A stretch of 64,000 nt of DNA from JAEXZL01 sp049943125 (GTDB taxonomy: Bacteria > Bacillota > Clostridia > Clostridiales > Clostridiaceae): positions 3,534,001 to 3,598,000 of the forward strand of contig NZ_CP188040.1 in assembly GCF_049943125.1 (NCBI RefSeq), read 5' to 3'. Position 1 is the stretch's first letter. Each line of letters begins with the position of its first letter. Shown here piece after piece: positions 44,500 through 53,584 of this stretch. The notes under the pieces are model-generated. The model worked only from the letters and a program-made list of their open reading frames with translations. It had not been told where the DNA came from and made no database searches. Position numbers and translations under genes: made by a program.

Positions 44500-44706
44500 C
44501 AGTATACATGAACAAGACAACAGTTAGTTCATGTTGATGGCATTGATGTCTTAAGGCAATTATTACACGTTACGTTCGTGGGGACATATTAGTCTAATTT
44601 TGAATAGTTTTTCATATTATTCCATATTCGCAAAAAAGCATCCTCTTCTTTAATCCATCTTACTCACGTACGAAAGAACATATCAACATGTGTCTATTAC
44701 AATAAT
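44500..44706 (-). repeat. Degenerate rlmD-3'-end-like scraps
   Basis: The 44396-44895 gap has no gene that I can support. On the minus strand it contains VDMFFRT (about 44687-44707) and, further on, a block homologous to 41986-42050: GTTGATGGCATTGAT on the plus strand, then about 37 nt later GGGACATATTAGTC against GGAAACATATCAATC. The two blocks are in the same orientation and flank the 42.1-44.4 kb cassette. Confidence 0.45.
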
Positions 44707-44895
44707 ATTGACTCTGGTCCAGACGATATTTTCCTTGTCATCAGGAACAGAACTATGGTTTGAGTGAGATTTATACTTTTTTACAACTACTGAGCGAAAT
44801 TCCTACCTTCTCATGTGGAGCTAAAGATACTTTAAGCTACAGGGTACTCCTTGAGAGGCCAACATCCTGTGAATTTTCACAGCACAGTATATTTA

Positions 44896-45972
44896 TTATT
44901 CAAAATCCGAAACACTCAGTGTCACATTTATATTATTACTTGTTTTTAGGTCCTCTAGTCTCATTTTGTCAAGCTCAAATAACTGAATTATAAATGAAAC
45001 CCAATTATTTGTATACAAATAATCGTTATGTGCTTGGTCGTAATAACAAAATTTGGTATTCGTATCAAAGGGGTCATCTGCATTGTTGGTAGGCCTAACT
45101 CCGAACTTCTGCCATAATGCGGTATGATGATTAATCGAAAAATCTGCCATTCCATTTTCTTTTACTAATTTAACTACACTACTGGGCTTATACCTTCCTG
45201 CATTTACTGCTTCAACTCTTATTATCTTATCTTTAACTATAGCCGTTACTTTTTGAACTTCTGCTTGTTCTTCAGGGTTAAATGATTCCCATTTTATAAA
45301 TTCAACTGATAAATCATTCCTGCTAGCACTCGCCACTTTTGGAATCGCAATAAGTTTAATACTATATTCTTGACTATTAAATACATCTTCGGATAACTCT
45401 GACCTATATTTATTAATATATGCTACTAAATCTTGTACTTCAGATGACAACATGTTTTTCTGTGCTTGCCTTTGTTCTTTTGTTATAAATCTTGAAAATT
45501 GAAGAGAGAATGCTAAATTTTCGTTAATAGCATAATCTTCACCAAATAATTTCACCAAAGTATTTTCAAAATTATAGAGCAGCGCCTGACATTCACCAAA
45601 AATTAATGTATCCAAAGTCTCTTTTTCAATATGTCTATGCTCAATCTTATTTCTAAGTGCAATAAATAATCGAAGATTTTTTTCTTCAGATTCAGTTAAT
45701 TGACCGTACTTTCTTATAGATTCATTTAACTCCCAAGCTTTTCTCTCACCATCAACAAGTTTATATTTTTTTCCTGATTTATAATAATATTTATCTCCTA
45801 TGGTGTTATTGAAATGTGCGTGAAAAAGTCTAGTCCATGCCATTACCATTAATGTAATGTAGTTTTCAACACGGAAAACAGTTCTTGGCTTATTATAAAT
45901 TTCAACAGCAAGTAAAGCACTGTCTATAGAACTTTCAAGGATTGTTTTTGTCTTACCTCTTCTAAGTCCCAA
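44896..45972 (-). CDS. DUF3644 (HEPN-fold) protein
   Basis: A 358-aa protein whose N-terminal half matches DUF3644: SSIDSALLAVEIYNKP, then YITLMVMAWTRLFHAHF and IALRNKIEHRHIE. The RNKIEH segment (near residue 107) is an R-x4-H motif, the RNase signature of HEPN domains. The C-terminal half, rich in beta-like segments and NTKFCYYDQAHNDYLYTNNWV, may bind a ligand. TTG at 45972 follows GGAGG nine bases away. DUF3644 proteins are predicted anti-phage effectors that cut RNA. Confidence 0.68.
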   Translation of the reverse strand: MGLRRGKTKTILESSIDSALLAVEIYNKPRTVFRVENYITLMVMAWTRLFHAHFNNTIGDKYYYKSGKKYKLVDGERKAWELNESIRKYGQLTESEEKNLRLFIALRNKIEHRHIEKETLDTLIFGECQALLYNFENTLVKLFGEDYAINENLAFSLQFSRFITKEQRQAQKNMLSSEVQDLVAYINKYRSELSEDVFNSQEYSIKLIAIPKVASASRNDLSVEFIKWESFNPEEQAEVQKVTAIVKDKIIRVEAVNAGRYKPSSVVKLVKENGMADFSINHHTALWQKFGVRPTNNADDPFDTNTKFCYYDQAHNDYLYTNNWVSFIIQLFELDKMRLEDLKTSNNINVTLSVSDFE

Positions 45973-46018
45973 CCATCATCACCTCCCTATATTACATATA
46001 TATTAAATATAATAATAC

Positions 46019-46066
46019 AAAAAAACAGCCATCAGATTTCCAATGATCCTGATGACTGTTTATATT
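46019..46066 (-). terminator. Hairpin terminator downstream of the 46.4-kb gene
   Basis: Minus strand: AAACAGTCATCAGG pairs with CTGATGGCTGTTT (one mismatch/G-U) followed by a run of T, ending the upstream transcript before the DUF3644 gene. Confidence 0.7.
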
Positions 46067-46080
46067 CCTGCACATTTTTT

Positions 46081-46117
46081 ATTTATATACCGTCCCACGA
46101 TGGGACAGTATATAAAT
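46081..46117. promoter_or_regulatory. Large near-perfect palindrome, possible operator
   Basis: Two 17-nt arms (46081-46097 and 46101-46117) are complementary at 16 positions around a three-base centre; the core is GTCCCA-CGA-TGGGAC flanked by AT-rich arms. It lies about 110 bp upstream of the DUF3644 start, in a 380-bp gap (45973-46352) with no gene I can support. Confidence 0.55.
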
Positions 46118-46352
46118 AAAGTTCTTACCTCTTTTTTCAAATCAGTTTATGTCCTGTCACTTTTCTTTTTCAATCAAAAAGATTTGAATATGAGGGTATT
46201 TACAATGAGTAAAGAGAATTTGCATCTCTTTAATAAATTATAAGCAGAAGTTATCAGAATATACCTATTAAATTGTACTACAAAACATTTAATTGAACAA
46301 AACGATTTCTCTATTGGCTTAATATACCTACTTTTTCTTTTTCACCCAAATA

Positions 46353-47210
46353 TTACTCGAAATTTTCAAAAAAACATTTTATAGGAACATGTTCACCAGC
46401 TACAATAAAGTTCTCATCCCTGAAAGCGGCAAGCATCATCAAAGAGCTTTGATCGAGCAAGTTTCTATTTTTATCTTCCAGTAATTGATTTATTTGTCCC
46501 ATCATTTCTTGAGTTGTAAGACTTTCAATTTCTTTTTGCATTTCAAGACGTAATTCTAGACTTTCTCCTTTGTCTTTCACAACTGTATTTGTGAGTATCC
46601 TTACACATGATGCTAATGTTAACGCACTATTTCTCATAGCATTGATAAGCGCCTGAATTTCTTCCACACTTCTGGCCTCTTTATACTCTTTTGAGTTATG
46701 TCTTTCTTCCTTCGCAGTTTCAACCGACACATTCTCAATTACAACATTATGTGTGCCGTTTGCTTTCTGGTCTTCAACTTCCTTTATTAATCCAGCTGCT
46801 TTTGTTTGTTTACCTGCAAGACCATCTCTAACTCCAATTATTAAGATCTTTGCATTTCCTCTAAATTCATTTACCTTTTTCTCTGTTTTAGGAATAGCGT
46901 TTTCTTCAAGCCATCTTTCAAAATAATTGAATCCGATATTCAGCCCTTTTTGGACCGCTTCGCTGATTATTGGCACTACAACTTCTTCAATAATCATTTG
47001 ACCAAAAGTAGGCCTTTCTTGAATAACTACAGTATTCTGTATCTCCTCTTTGTCTACCTCAATCAATTCAATTGGTCCGCTCATCGAATTGTCAACATCG
47101 TCAAATTGAAGGCCACTAAGGGTTCCATCTTTTTTCTTCGAATTAACCAAATGTTTGCCCTTTTTTCGAACAACCCGGTAAATTTTATCATCTATTTCTT
47201 TCTCTTCCAT
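46353..47210 (-). CDS. Unknown protein
   Basis: No family recognised. A 285-aa soluble protein, strongly charged, with a short N-terminal basic beta-like part (IYRVVRKKGKHLVNSKKKDG), a helical middle including QMIIEEVVVPIISEAVQKGL, and a C-terminal helical part (ALINAMRNSALTLASCVRIL). No catalytic motif stands out. AAGGAGG precedes the ATG at 47210. It has its own terminator downstream and an rlmD-like scrap upstream, so it may be a single-gene cassette. Confidence 0.55.
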   Translation of the reverse strand: MEEKEIDDKIYRVVRKKGKHLVNSKKKDGTLSGLQFDDVDNSMSGPIELIEVDKEEIQNTVVIQERPTFGQMIIEEVVVPIISEAVQKGLNIGFNYFERWLEENAIPKTEKKVNEFRGNAKILIIGVRDGLAGKQTKAAGLIKEVEDQKANGTHNVVIENVSVETAKEERHNSKEYKEARSVEEIQALINAMRNSALTLASCVRILTNTVVKDKGESLELRLEMQKEIESLTTQEMMGQINQLLEDKNRNLLDQSSLMMLAAFRDENFIVAGEHVPIKCFFENFE

Positions 47211-47344
47211 ATTTCCTCCTTAAAGCTCTCTTATACCAAAGGCATTATTATTCACTGAAGTTTTCCCATTAATAAATTCCAATTTATTGCTCTATTTAAT
47301 TATTTTTCATTACCATAAAAGTAATACTTTACTCAAGTCTTTTC

Positions 47345-47395
47345 AGAGTTTCCTGCTGTGGCACACTAACGGTAGGTAGGAGCATATCAATCTAA
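47345..47395 (-). repeat. Possible third rlmD-tail-like scrap
   Basis: Right after the stop of the 47.4-kb gene, the minus strand reads IDMLLPT and later ETLKRLE before a stop. The DNA GGAGCATATCAATCTAAT on the plus strand resembles 44574-44595. The match is short, so this copy is uncertain. Confidence 0.3.
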
Positions 47396-48534
47396 TCTTT
47401 ACAAATAATAATGGTACCCTCCATAGCAAAATAATTCATTGTTACCTGAGGGTAATCATTTACAAAATTTATAATATATTTATGATATTCATCAATACTA
47501 CATGGATGAACTTCAAAAATTCTATAAAATTCGTTTGTCTCTAGTCCGTTTTTAAGTTCTGCGTACCCTACTATTCCATCTTCTTCTGTACCTTTTTTCC
47601 TTATAAAAATTTTTTTAAATCTAAAATCGAAGCTATATATATCATCATTTGGTTTTAATAACAACGGCAATACCTTTATTTTATTAGGCAGCTCACTTAT
47701 ATCATTCTCAACATCAATAAAGAATGATATATATTCGACAGCTTTAGATTGAGCATTCTCTTTCATAACTTGCTTAAAACTGATGTTTTGGATTCTCTGA
47801 CTATTGTTCAGACAGTTTGGTAACTGATATTTGACCTCTGTTAGAATCTCCTCTGCTTTTTGTTGAACATAATCATTTACTTCTTTAACCTTATTCAAAG
47901 CATTTACCTGTAGATAGATTGTTCCATCATATATGAAATCTTTAATTAGAAATTCATCATTAGAACCTATGATAAAGCTAGTCTTTACCGTAACAAGAAT
48001 TGTCTTAATATGCTTAATGTAATTGTCAAATGCTTGTAAATATAAAAAGGTTTGATTAACTTTATTGGCATCCAACAATGTTTTTAAATTTGCGAATGAT
48101 GAAATTGTGTCTAACTTACTGTTTACTTTTTTTATTAGCTGCCTGTCCATTACCTCGAAGGACTCATCTCCAAACAAAGCAGCATTAATAATTTGAAACA
48201 TAATATCCACACTCATTCTTGCATAGTGAAAAAACTCTACTATAGTTTTTCTTAAAAAAATACTATCATCAACATCTAATCCTGCAATTTTCAAATCTGT
48301 ACAATGCAAATCACTTTCTTTTAACGATGCAGAACCAAATTCGACTGCTTGTTGTAAAATCTTTGATTGCTGTGCTTTTAATGAATCTACTCTGTTTTTA
48401 TGAACATTTACTAACAGTTGATATGATAACTCCATATACGTAAGAATCTCCCTTAAACTATCTACATATTGCCAAGTGTCATATACTTTTTGATGTACTA
48501 GTTCTTTTTGAAACTCTCTAATATCGAAATTCAT
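47392..48534 (-). CDS. Unknown helical protein
   Basis: No family recognised. A 380-aa protein with a long helical N-terminal two thirds (FQKELVHQKVYDTWQYVDSL, VNVHKNRVDSLKAQQSKILQ, then HEPN-like spacing around EFFHYARMSVDIMFQIINAA) and a beta-rich C-terminus ending YFAMEGTIIICKD. AGGAGG lies before the ATG at 48534. No nuclease or binding motif is clear. Adjacent genes encode a PLD protein and a small protein on the same strand, so a defence role is inferred from context only. Confidence 0.52.
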   Translation of the reverse strand: MNFDIREFQKELVHQKVYDTWQYVDSLREILTYMELSYQLLVNVHKNRVDSLKAQQSKILQQAVEFGSASLKESDLHCTDLKIAGLDVDDSIFLRKTIVEFFHYARMSVDIMFQIINAALFGDESFEVMDRQLIKKVNSKLDTISSFANLKTLLDANKVNQTFLYLQAFDNYIKHIKTILVTVKTSFIIGSNDEFLIKDFIYDGTIYLQVNALNKVKEVNDYVQQKAEEILTEVKYQLPNCLNNSQRIQNISFKQVMKENAQSKAVEYISFFIDVENDISELPNKIKVLPLLLKPNDDIYSFDFRFKKIFIRKKGTEEDGIVGYAELKNGLETNEFYRIFEVHPCSIDEYHKYIINFVNDYPQVTMNYFAMEGTIIICKD

Positions 48535-48596
48535 TCTATACTTCCTCCTCTACACCCCTCATACTCTAACAACTAATTAACAGGTAAAATTATAAG

Positions 48597-48731
48597 TTAA
48601 ATCCATATCTGCAATATCTCCCCACCACAAAGTGAGCCTTTAAAAATATACTCTTTACCTTCAGTACCTGTAATAATAATTCCCCAGTCTTCTATAACTG
48701 TCACATAGTAAATCAGTTGGTATTTCTCCAT
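48597..48731 (-). CDS. Very small protein after the PLD gene
   Basis: A 44-aa frame starts at an ATG five bases after the PLD gene's stop and ends just before the next gene region. Sequence such as IEDWGIIITGTEGKEYIFKG suggests a small beta fold. There is no good ribosome site; translation would rely on coupling to the PLD gene. The open frame extends further 5' inside the PLD gene, so the start is uncertain. Confidence 0.3.
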   Translation of the reverse strand: MEKYQLIYYVTVIEDWGIIITGTEGKEYIFKGSLCGGEILQIWI

Positions 48732-48735
48732 TGCC

Positions 48736-49617
48736 TTAGAGAATAGGATACTCGTTTTCAACATAGTTAATTGTATTTCGTTCTTTCCATATAATTTCGT
48801 AGCAATAATCTTGATCATGCTTATTAAACCATTCCCGCCTTTTCACACCAACAGCATGGATGATTGGGCATCCCATTCTATTTTGTCTCACCAAAGAAAG
48901 ATAATTTGCAACAATAAAATCTTGCTGACTTACAAGCTGATAATAAAATATTTCATCACCACTCTGTTTAGCCATGTAGATGTCATCCTCAAATTGCTGT
49001 ACTGCACCAAGATAATTATTATATATACCAATATCATAATAATCTGTAAATATTGTTTTTTGTGCACAAGCACACTGTTGTATCACATCTATTTTTGTTT
49101 GATAATCGTTCTCTTGTTCCATAAATAGAATGTTAACCAAAGGTTCTTTACAACAGTTGCACCGTAATGGATTTCTAAGTAGCTTTATATCAGATTTACT
49201 TAATTCCCAAAGCGCCTTAAATTCAAGGAGATAATTATTCACCAATGCAATTTCATCACAAATATTTAAATCTTCAATATTCCTGATATTTGCACTTTCT
49301 GTCCAGTTAAAGGAACCAAAGAGACACTTTAACTTGTCTATAACACAAAACTTATGATGCATGATTCCAGAATACCGTACTAATCTAATTTGAGCACCTT
49401 GACTATTAAGAAATGCAATATCACTAAGATACCTTTGATTATTTTCATCATCATTTAAAAGAATTTTTATCTTAACTCCTCTACTCAACAATTCAAAAAA
49501 TATTTCCCCATAGTATTTAAAATTTATCCAAGCTACAGCTGCTTTAATACTATGTTTGGTAGCTCTCAATTCACTCATAGTGATATTCTGCAAATTAGTG
49601 AAATAGCATCTAGTCAT
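48736..49617 (-). CDS. PLD-like (HKD) protein with cysteine cluster
   Basis: A 293-aa protein with an N-terminal phospholipase D-type domain: MHHKFCVIDKLKCLFGSFNW holds the H-x-K and the downstream GSFN motif, followed by ESANIRNIEDL. After it, RCNCCKEPLV and CACAQ may form a metal site, and the C-terminal part is unknown. One HKD half implies dimerisation. This layout fits Bfil/NgoFVII-like nucleases and defence PLDs. AGAGG lies ten bases before the ATG. Confidence 0.65.
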   Translation of the reverse strand: MTRCYFTNLQNITMSELRATKHSIKAAVAWINFKYYGEIFFELLSRGVKIKILLNDDENNQRYLSDIAFLNSQGAQIRLVRYSGIMHHKFCVIDKLKCLFGSFNWTESANIRNIEDLNICDEIALVNNYLLEFKALWELSKSDIKLLRNPLRCNCCKEPLVNILFMEQENDYQTKIDVIQQCACAQKTIFTDYYDIGIYNNYLGAVQQFEDDIYMAKQSGDEIFYYQLVSQQDFIVANYLSLVRQNRMGCPIIHAVGVKRREWFNKHDQDYCYEIIWKERNTINYVENEYPIL

Positions 49618-49788
49618 ATTCTTAAAACCTCTTTTAACTGTATTCTTGGAAATTCATTGCTACCATAAGACCTACCAACGTCATACTAAACTCCAAATAT
49701 GTCTGCAATACAAGAAATTAAACTTCTATTACTTGCAATTCTCACAACAGTACCGCAATCCTTTTTAATACTTCCAAAGCCTTATAAA

Positions 49789-50862
49789 TTAGTCTCCATA
49801 TATATGTAATACATACATTAGTATTCTTATTTCTGTTAAAATTCCAATGTATTCTCTTGTAGTACGAGCTTCATTGAAGTTAATAATTTTATTTATATAA
49901 CTTATTAATTTATCGATATTATTTTTTTCATTTGTTATTCTACTATTATTAAAAGCATTTTTGCCCGCCTTATTAAAATTTCTTTCTAAACTTTTTTGCT
50001 TCTTCAGACACTGTTTTAGTAATGTTGTAACAGGGATTCTAAGCCTAGTAGTATATTTATAATCATCATCCTTATATTTCTCTAAAAAATTTATTTGATA
50101 GTCTAATGTATATATAATATATTGTATCTCTTCTTTTCTCTTTCTTTCCATATCTCCTTGAAATAACTGAATTATAGTATCAAAAATAATAAATGCTACC
50201 ATGCTCTCTTTATATGCTTGAATAAATATCGTTTTTATTGTATCCATATCCTGATACGATAGAGTTTGTCTACCTAAGCTCAAAAATACATTCATAGCTT
50301 TCAGAACAAGATAATCTGAAATCCCTCCTGAAAACATTGACATTATTGTTATGGTATATATAATACCTGCAATAAAATAGAATGTTTTTCGGCACTTAAA
50401 AATAATCACAGTGGTCCCTGCAAAAATTATACATATCAAGAATAAACTTAACTGTAGAATATTATCATCCAATTCAGCAGTTTTTTTACTCCATTCAAGC
50501 AATTCATTAACAGAACTACCTTGATCACTCAAATATTTCTTATACTTACTATTGCCATTAATAATCTGTTCTACCTTGTCTTTATTTACGGATAAGACCC
50601 TAGCAAAATCCTGTTTACTTTTTATGGTACCCATTTCATCAATATTTTCCTTTAATTCAGTTAAGATTCCTGTATTTTCTTCGACTTTTTCATTAAAGAA
50701 AATATCTTCCTCGTATTTATTATCAGTTGCATATCTTGTATATATTGATGTATCAGTATGATTTATTAATTGGTATGTCGCAAAATACAGTACAGGAAGT
50801 CCAGCACTAATTAAGATAATAAATATAATTGTAAGAGATATAAACTTAGGTAAATATTTCAC
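49789..50862 (-). CDS. Membrane protein of unknown function
   Basis: A 357-aa protein with an N-terminal membrane segment (KFISLTIIFIILISAGLPVL), an extracytoplasmic part of about 100 residues, two further segments (LSLFLICIIFAGTTVIIF, FYFIAGIIYTITIMSMF) and a cytoplasmic helical C-terminus. No family recognised. GTG at 50862 is chosen because GAGGAGG lies upstream. The preceding SEC-C gene ends 83 nt before, so they may act together; a membrane effector plus a cytosolic sensor is a common defence layout, but this is inference. Confidence 0.55.
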   Translation of the reverse strand: MKYLPKFISLTIIFIILISAGLPVLYFATYQLINHTDTSIYTRYATDNKYEEDIFFNEKVEENTGILTELKENIDEMGTIKSKQDFARVLSVNKDKVEQIINGNSKYKKYLSDQGSSVNELLEWSKKTAELDDNILQLSLFLICIIFAGTTVIIFKCRKTFYFIAGIIYTITIMSMFSGGISDYLVLKAMNVFLSLGRQTLSYQDMDTIKTIFIQAYKESMVAFIIFDTIIQLFQGDMERKRKEEIQYIIYTLDYQINFLEKYKDDDYKYTTRLRIPVTTLLKQCLKKQKSLERNFNKAGKNAFNNSRITNEKNNIDKLISYINKIINFNEARTTREYIGILTEIRILMYVLHIYGD

Positions 50863-50944
50863 TATAAAAAAACCTCCTCTTTTGCGCGACTCCCAAGTAT
50901 AATTTATTAGTATGTTTCTAATATTTTTTGATACTATAAATTCC

Positions 50945-52120
50945 TTATAAAAACAGATTAATTTTAGGTGAAATGTTGTATACATCATCAGATTTTCTAC
51001 GAGCAGCATTCTTCAATTCAAAACCTATTCCTTTTTCCATTAATACTGCATCTTTCCCTTTTAAATTAGCATAAAAGGTATATGCCATTTGAACGTCTTC
51101 ATCCCAAGACTCCCATAACTCAGTACTTAAAACTATATTTTCAGAATACAAAGGCAACAGCAAACTTAAGTAAAATTTTAATTTTGACAATGAAGCTGTT
51201 TTGAGCTGCTGGAACAACATTTCATAGATACATTGCTCACTTTTAAGGCAGCTTAATAATAACCATGATTGATTAACTTCAGGAAAAACTGTAATAGTTA
51301 CTCTATGCATAATTCCCTTCACTGTATGATTTATCTTCTTACCATTCATATCATACCCAGGTGCAATGTACGCATAGTCAGCAAATATAATCCGTTCTGG
51401 TATATTGATTACACATGTCACTAGTCCATCGAATGTACCAGCCATTATCTGTTCATCATAGTGTAACTTAATCAGTTCAAACTCTTTCTCTTTTAATTGG
51501 AGCATTCTATACATCCCAACCATATCCACATATAAAAATGCCACAGGATTCTCCTTGAAATTACTTTTAAAAATGTCAAAACCTATTTTCTGCTTATAAT
51601 ACTCAAAAATGAATGCCTTATATGCATATGTAAATTTCATTTCCTCGCTTGTTTCATCAAAATCCGGTGCTCCTTTTTCAATTGCTGCAAAAGCAGTATT
51701 ATCATGTAAATCGCAAAAACAGGTCTCTGTTGTAGCGTCATTTGCGCTTGTTTTACTCAGTTCAACAATAAGAACCACTTCATCACCAGACACAGGAATA
51801 AGTAATGGTTTCTTTTTTGCATTCATCGTATATACATGACGATCAGTACCTGCTAAAAGCGAAATGATTTTATTATTTTGCAGTGCATGAGCTGCTTTTA
51901 TTTTTCCTTTGCAATGTTCTTGATCAGGGTGCATACATAATTTCTTCATCGATGAACGCATCCTTTCCATTATCCGTATATCAACAGGTTTTGGGGATGA
52001 ATCAACTACTTTCAATGCTCTCCCTTTACAACAGGAAGCAAATTTAATTCCACTTCCGCAAGGGCAGTTCTAATCATCTTTTATTTTTCTATTTCCAAAC
52101 AAATGCTTAAGTTTTTCCAT
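50945..52120 (-). pseudogene. SEC-C motif protein with an in-frame amber codon
   Basis: From the ATG at 52120 (AGAGGT upstream) the frame reads MEKLKHLFGNRKIKDD, then TAG, then NCPCGSGIKFASCCKG, a clear SEC-C zinc motif, and continues open for about 370 residues to 50945. The open part after the TAG has only a TTG at 52015 as possible start, which would drop the zinc motif. The remaining protein is unrecognised, with beta segments such as GDEVVLIVELSKTS. So the gene either lost its start region to one nonsense mutation or needs amber read-through. Confidence 0.55.
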
Positions 52121-52121
52121 A

Positions 52122-52337
52122 TTAATTTCTACCTCTAAAGCTATCAAGCTTGTTCTTACATATTTGCAATATTGTTCTTAAAAAAGCATTCATTACCCTA
52201 AATTCATTCATCTGGTTGAGTATATCGAAGGTGATTTCATAATCATAACTGTTTACGTTGCTCTTCATCTGATGAATTCTAACTATATTTTTTATTACAA
52301 AATCTTGTTTATAAGCAAAATATATCATATCCGCCAT
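52122..52337 (-). CDS. Small helical protein upstream of the SEC-C gene
   Basis: A 71-aa protein of no known family (MADMIYFAYKQDFVIKNIVR at its start). Its stop lies one base before the ATG of the SEC-C gene and its last codons form that gene's ribosome site, so translation is coupled. Ribosome site of its own is weak. From 52338 to 52605 nothing else is seen. Confidence 0.45.
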   Translation of the reverse strand: MADMIYFAYKQDFVIKNIVRIHQMKSNVNSYDYEITFDILNQMNEFRVMNAFLRTILQICKNKLDSFRGRN

Positions 52338-52605
52338 CTCTACTATTTATTCGAAGAACAATGCACCCTTTTTGCGATTTCATTTTAAAAATACGGGATG
52401 AAATACTATAGAAGTAACTGTCTTTATATACTGATATCCAATTTTTCATATAGTTCCTTTATAATATTAGATACTACTATTCCTAATACTTCATTTTTTT
52501 CCATTATAAGTTATTTAATTTCAAAATACAATCCTACTATTGCGCCCAATACAAATAAATATCCCACAGAGTATAATTCTGTAGGACACACTATATTTGT
52601 TCTCT

Positions 52606-53584
52606 CTATCTTTCTACATCTATTGATGTTTCTGATTTGAATTTAATCTCAAATCGATTATTATACACTGTTACCTTTTCGATAAACCTTCTTACAACCT
52701 GTTCATCATATTTCGAAACGTATCTAGACTGGCTGTTTATAAACTCTCTAAGCTCACTAATGCGCTTTTTTAATCCTTCCATTTCAGCGCCCTGAACCAA
52801 AGCCTCCTTCTTCACTTCACGTAGGCGATATATTTCATCAGCTACGCTGTTGTAATCCTTTTTAGTATTTACAAGCCTCAGAAGTTCTTTCTGCAACTCT
52901 TCTAGTCGCGCATCAATTCATTTACCAATGACTCACCTTCCTGCCTAATAACAGCCTCAATGTTCTCCTGCAGAATTGTAATCACTCTACTTTTGTCATC
53001 CAATACAAGATTAATGGCTTTGACCACTGCATTTTGCAAATTTATCTCTTGAATAGTTGGTGAATCACAACTTGTTGGACCATGTTCCACCCTGCTGACA
53101 CATCTACATACAATCGAGTGTTTGCCTCTATTGTTCCATGCGATCCTGCGGTAGATGTCTCCACACTTTGTACAGTAAACAATGCTCGATAATGCGTACT
53201 TACCGCTGTAGACTCTTTTCTTCCGATCCGCTCCGCTGTCAAGATTCGCTCTCCTTACCATTTCCTTCTGAACCTGCATATAAAGTTCACGTGGAATGAT
53301 AGCTTCGTGGTTGTTTTCTACATAATACTGTGGAGCAATGCCGTTATTCTTTACTCGCTTTTTAATAAGAAAATCCATAGTATAAGTTTTCTGCAAAAGA
53401 GCATCACCAATATATTTCTCATTCTGCAATATCTTCTTTAGAGTTTCCAACCTCCATCTTCCTTTACCAACCGCTGTGAGAATACCTTCAGCCTCAAGGC
53501 TTTTACCAATCTGTGCAAGACTTGCTCCTTTAGAACTAATATACCTTAATTTATTGCAGCTCTTTTTGATAGTATATTTGCGAA
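52606..53584 (-). pseudogene. Large serine recombinase, 5'-truncated and frameshifted
   Basis: Only the C-terminal part remains: the recombinase domain (AQIGKSLEAEGILTAVGKGRW, YIGDALLQKTYTMDF), the zinc ribbon (ALSSIVYCTKCGDIYRR ... CRC) and the coiled coil/C-terminus (SELREFINSQSRYVSKYDEQ). The catalytic serine domain is missing; the border is at about 53585, where the McrC-like gene ends. A one-base shift near 52905 separates the last 97 codons. It is the remnant of the integrase of an integrative element. Confidence 0.8.

Noticed and set aside
44760..44993. Plus-strand frame of 77 codons
   Set aside because: Overlaps the DUF3644 gene end and lacks start signals.
46043..46243. Plus-strand frame over the palindrome
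   Set aside because: It runs through a terminator hairpin and the palindrome and has no ribosome site.
53042..53242. Second-frame 66-codon ORF inside the recombinase
   Set aside because: The other frame carries the zinc ribbon; this is a shadow.
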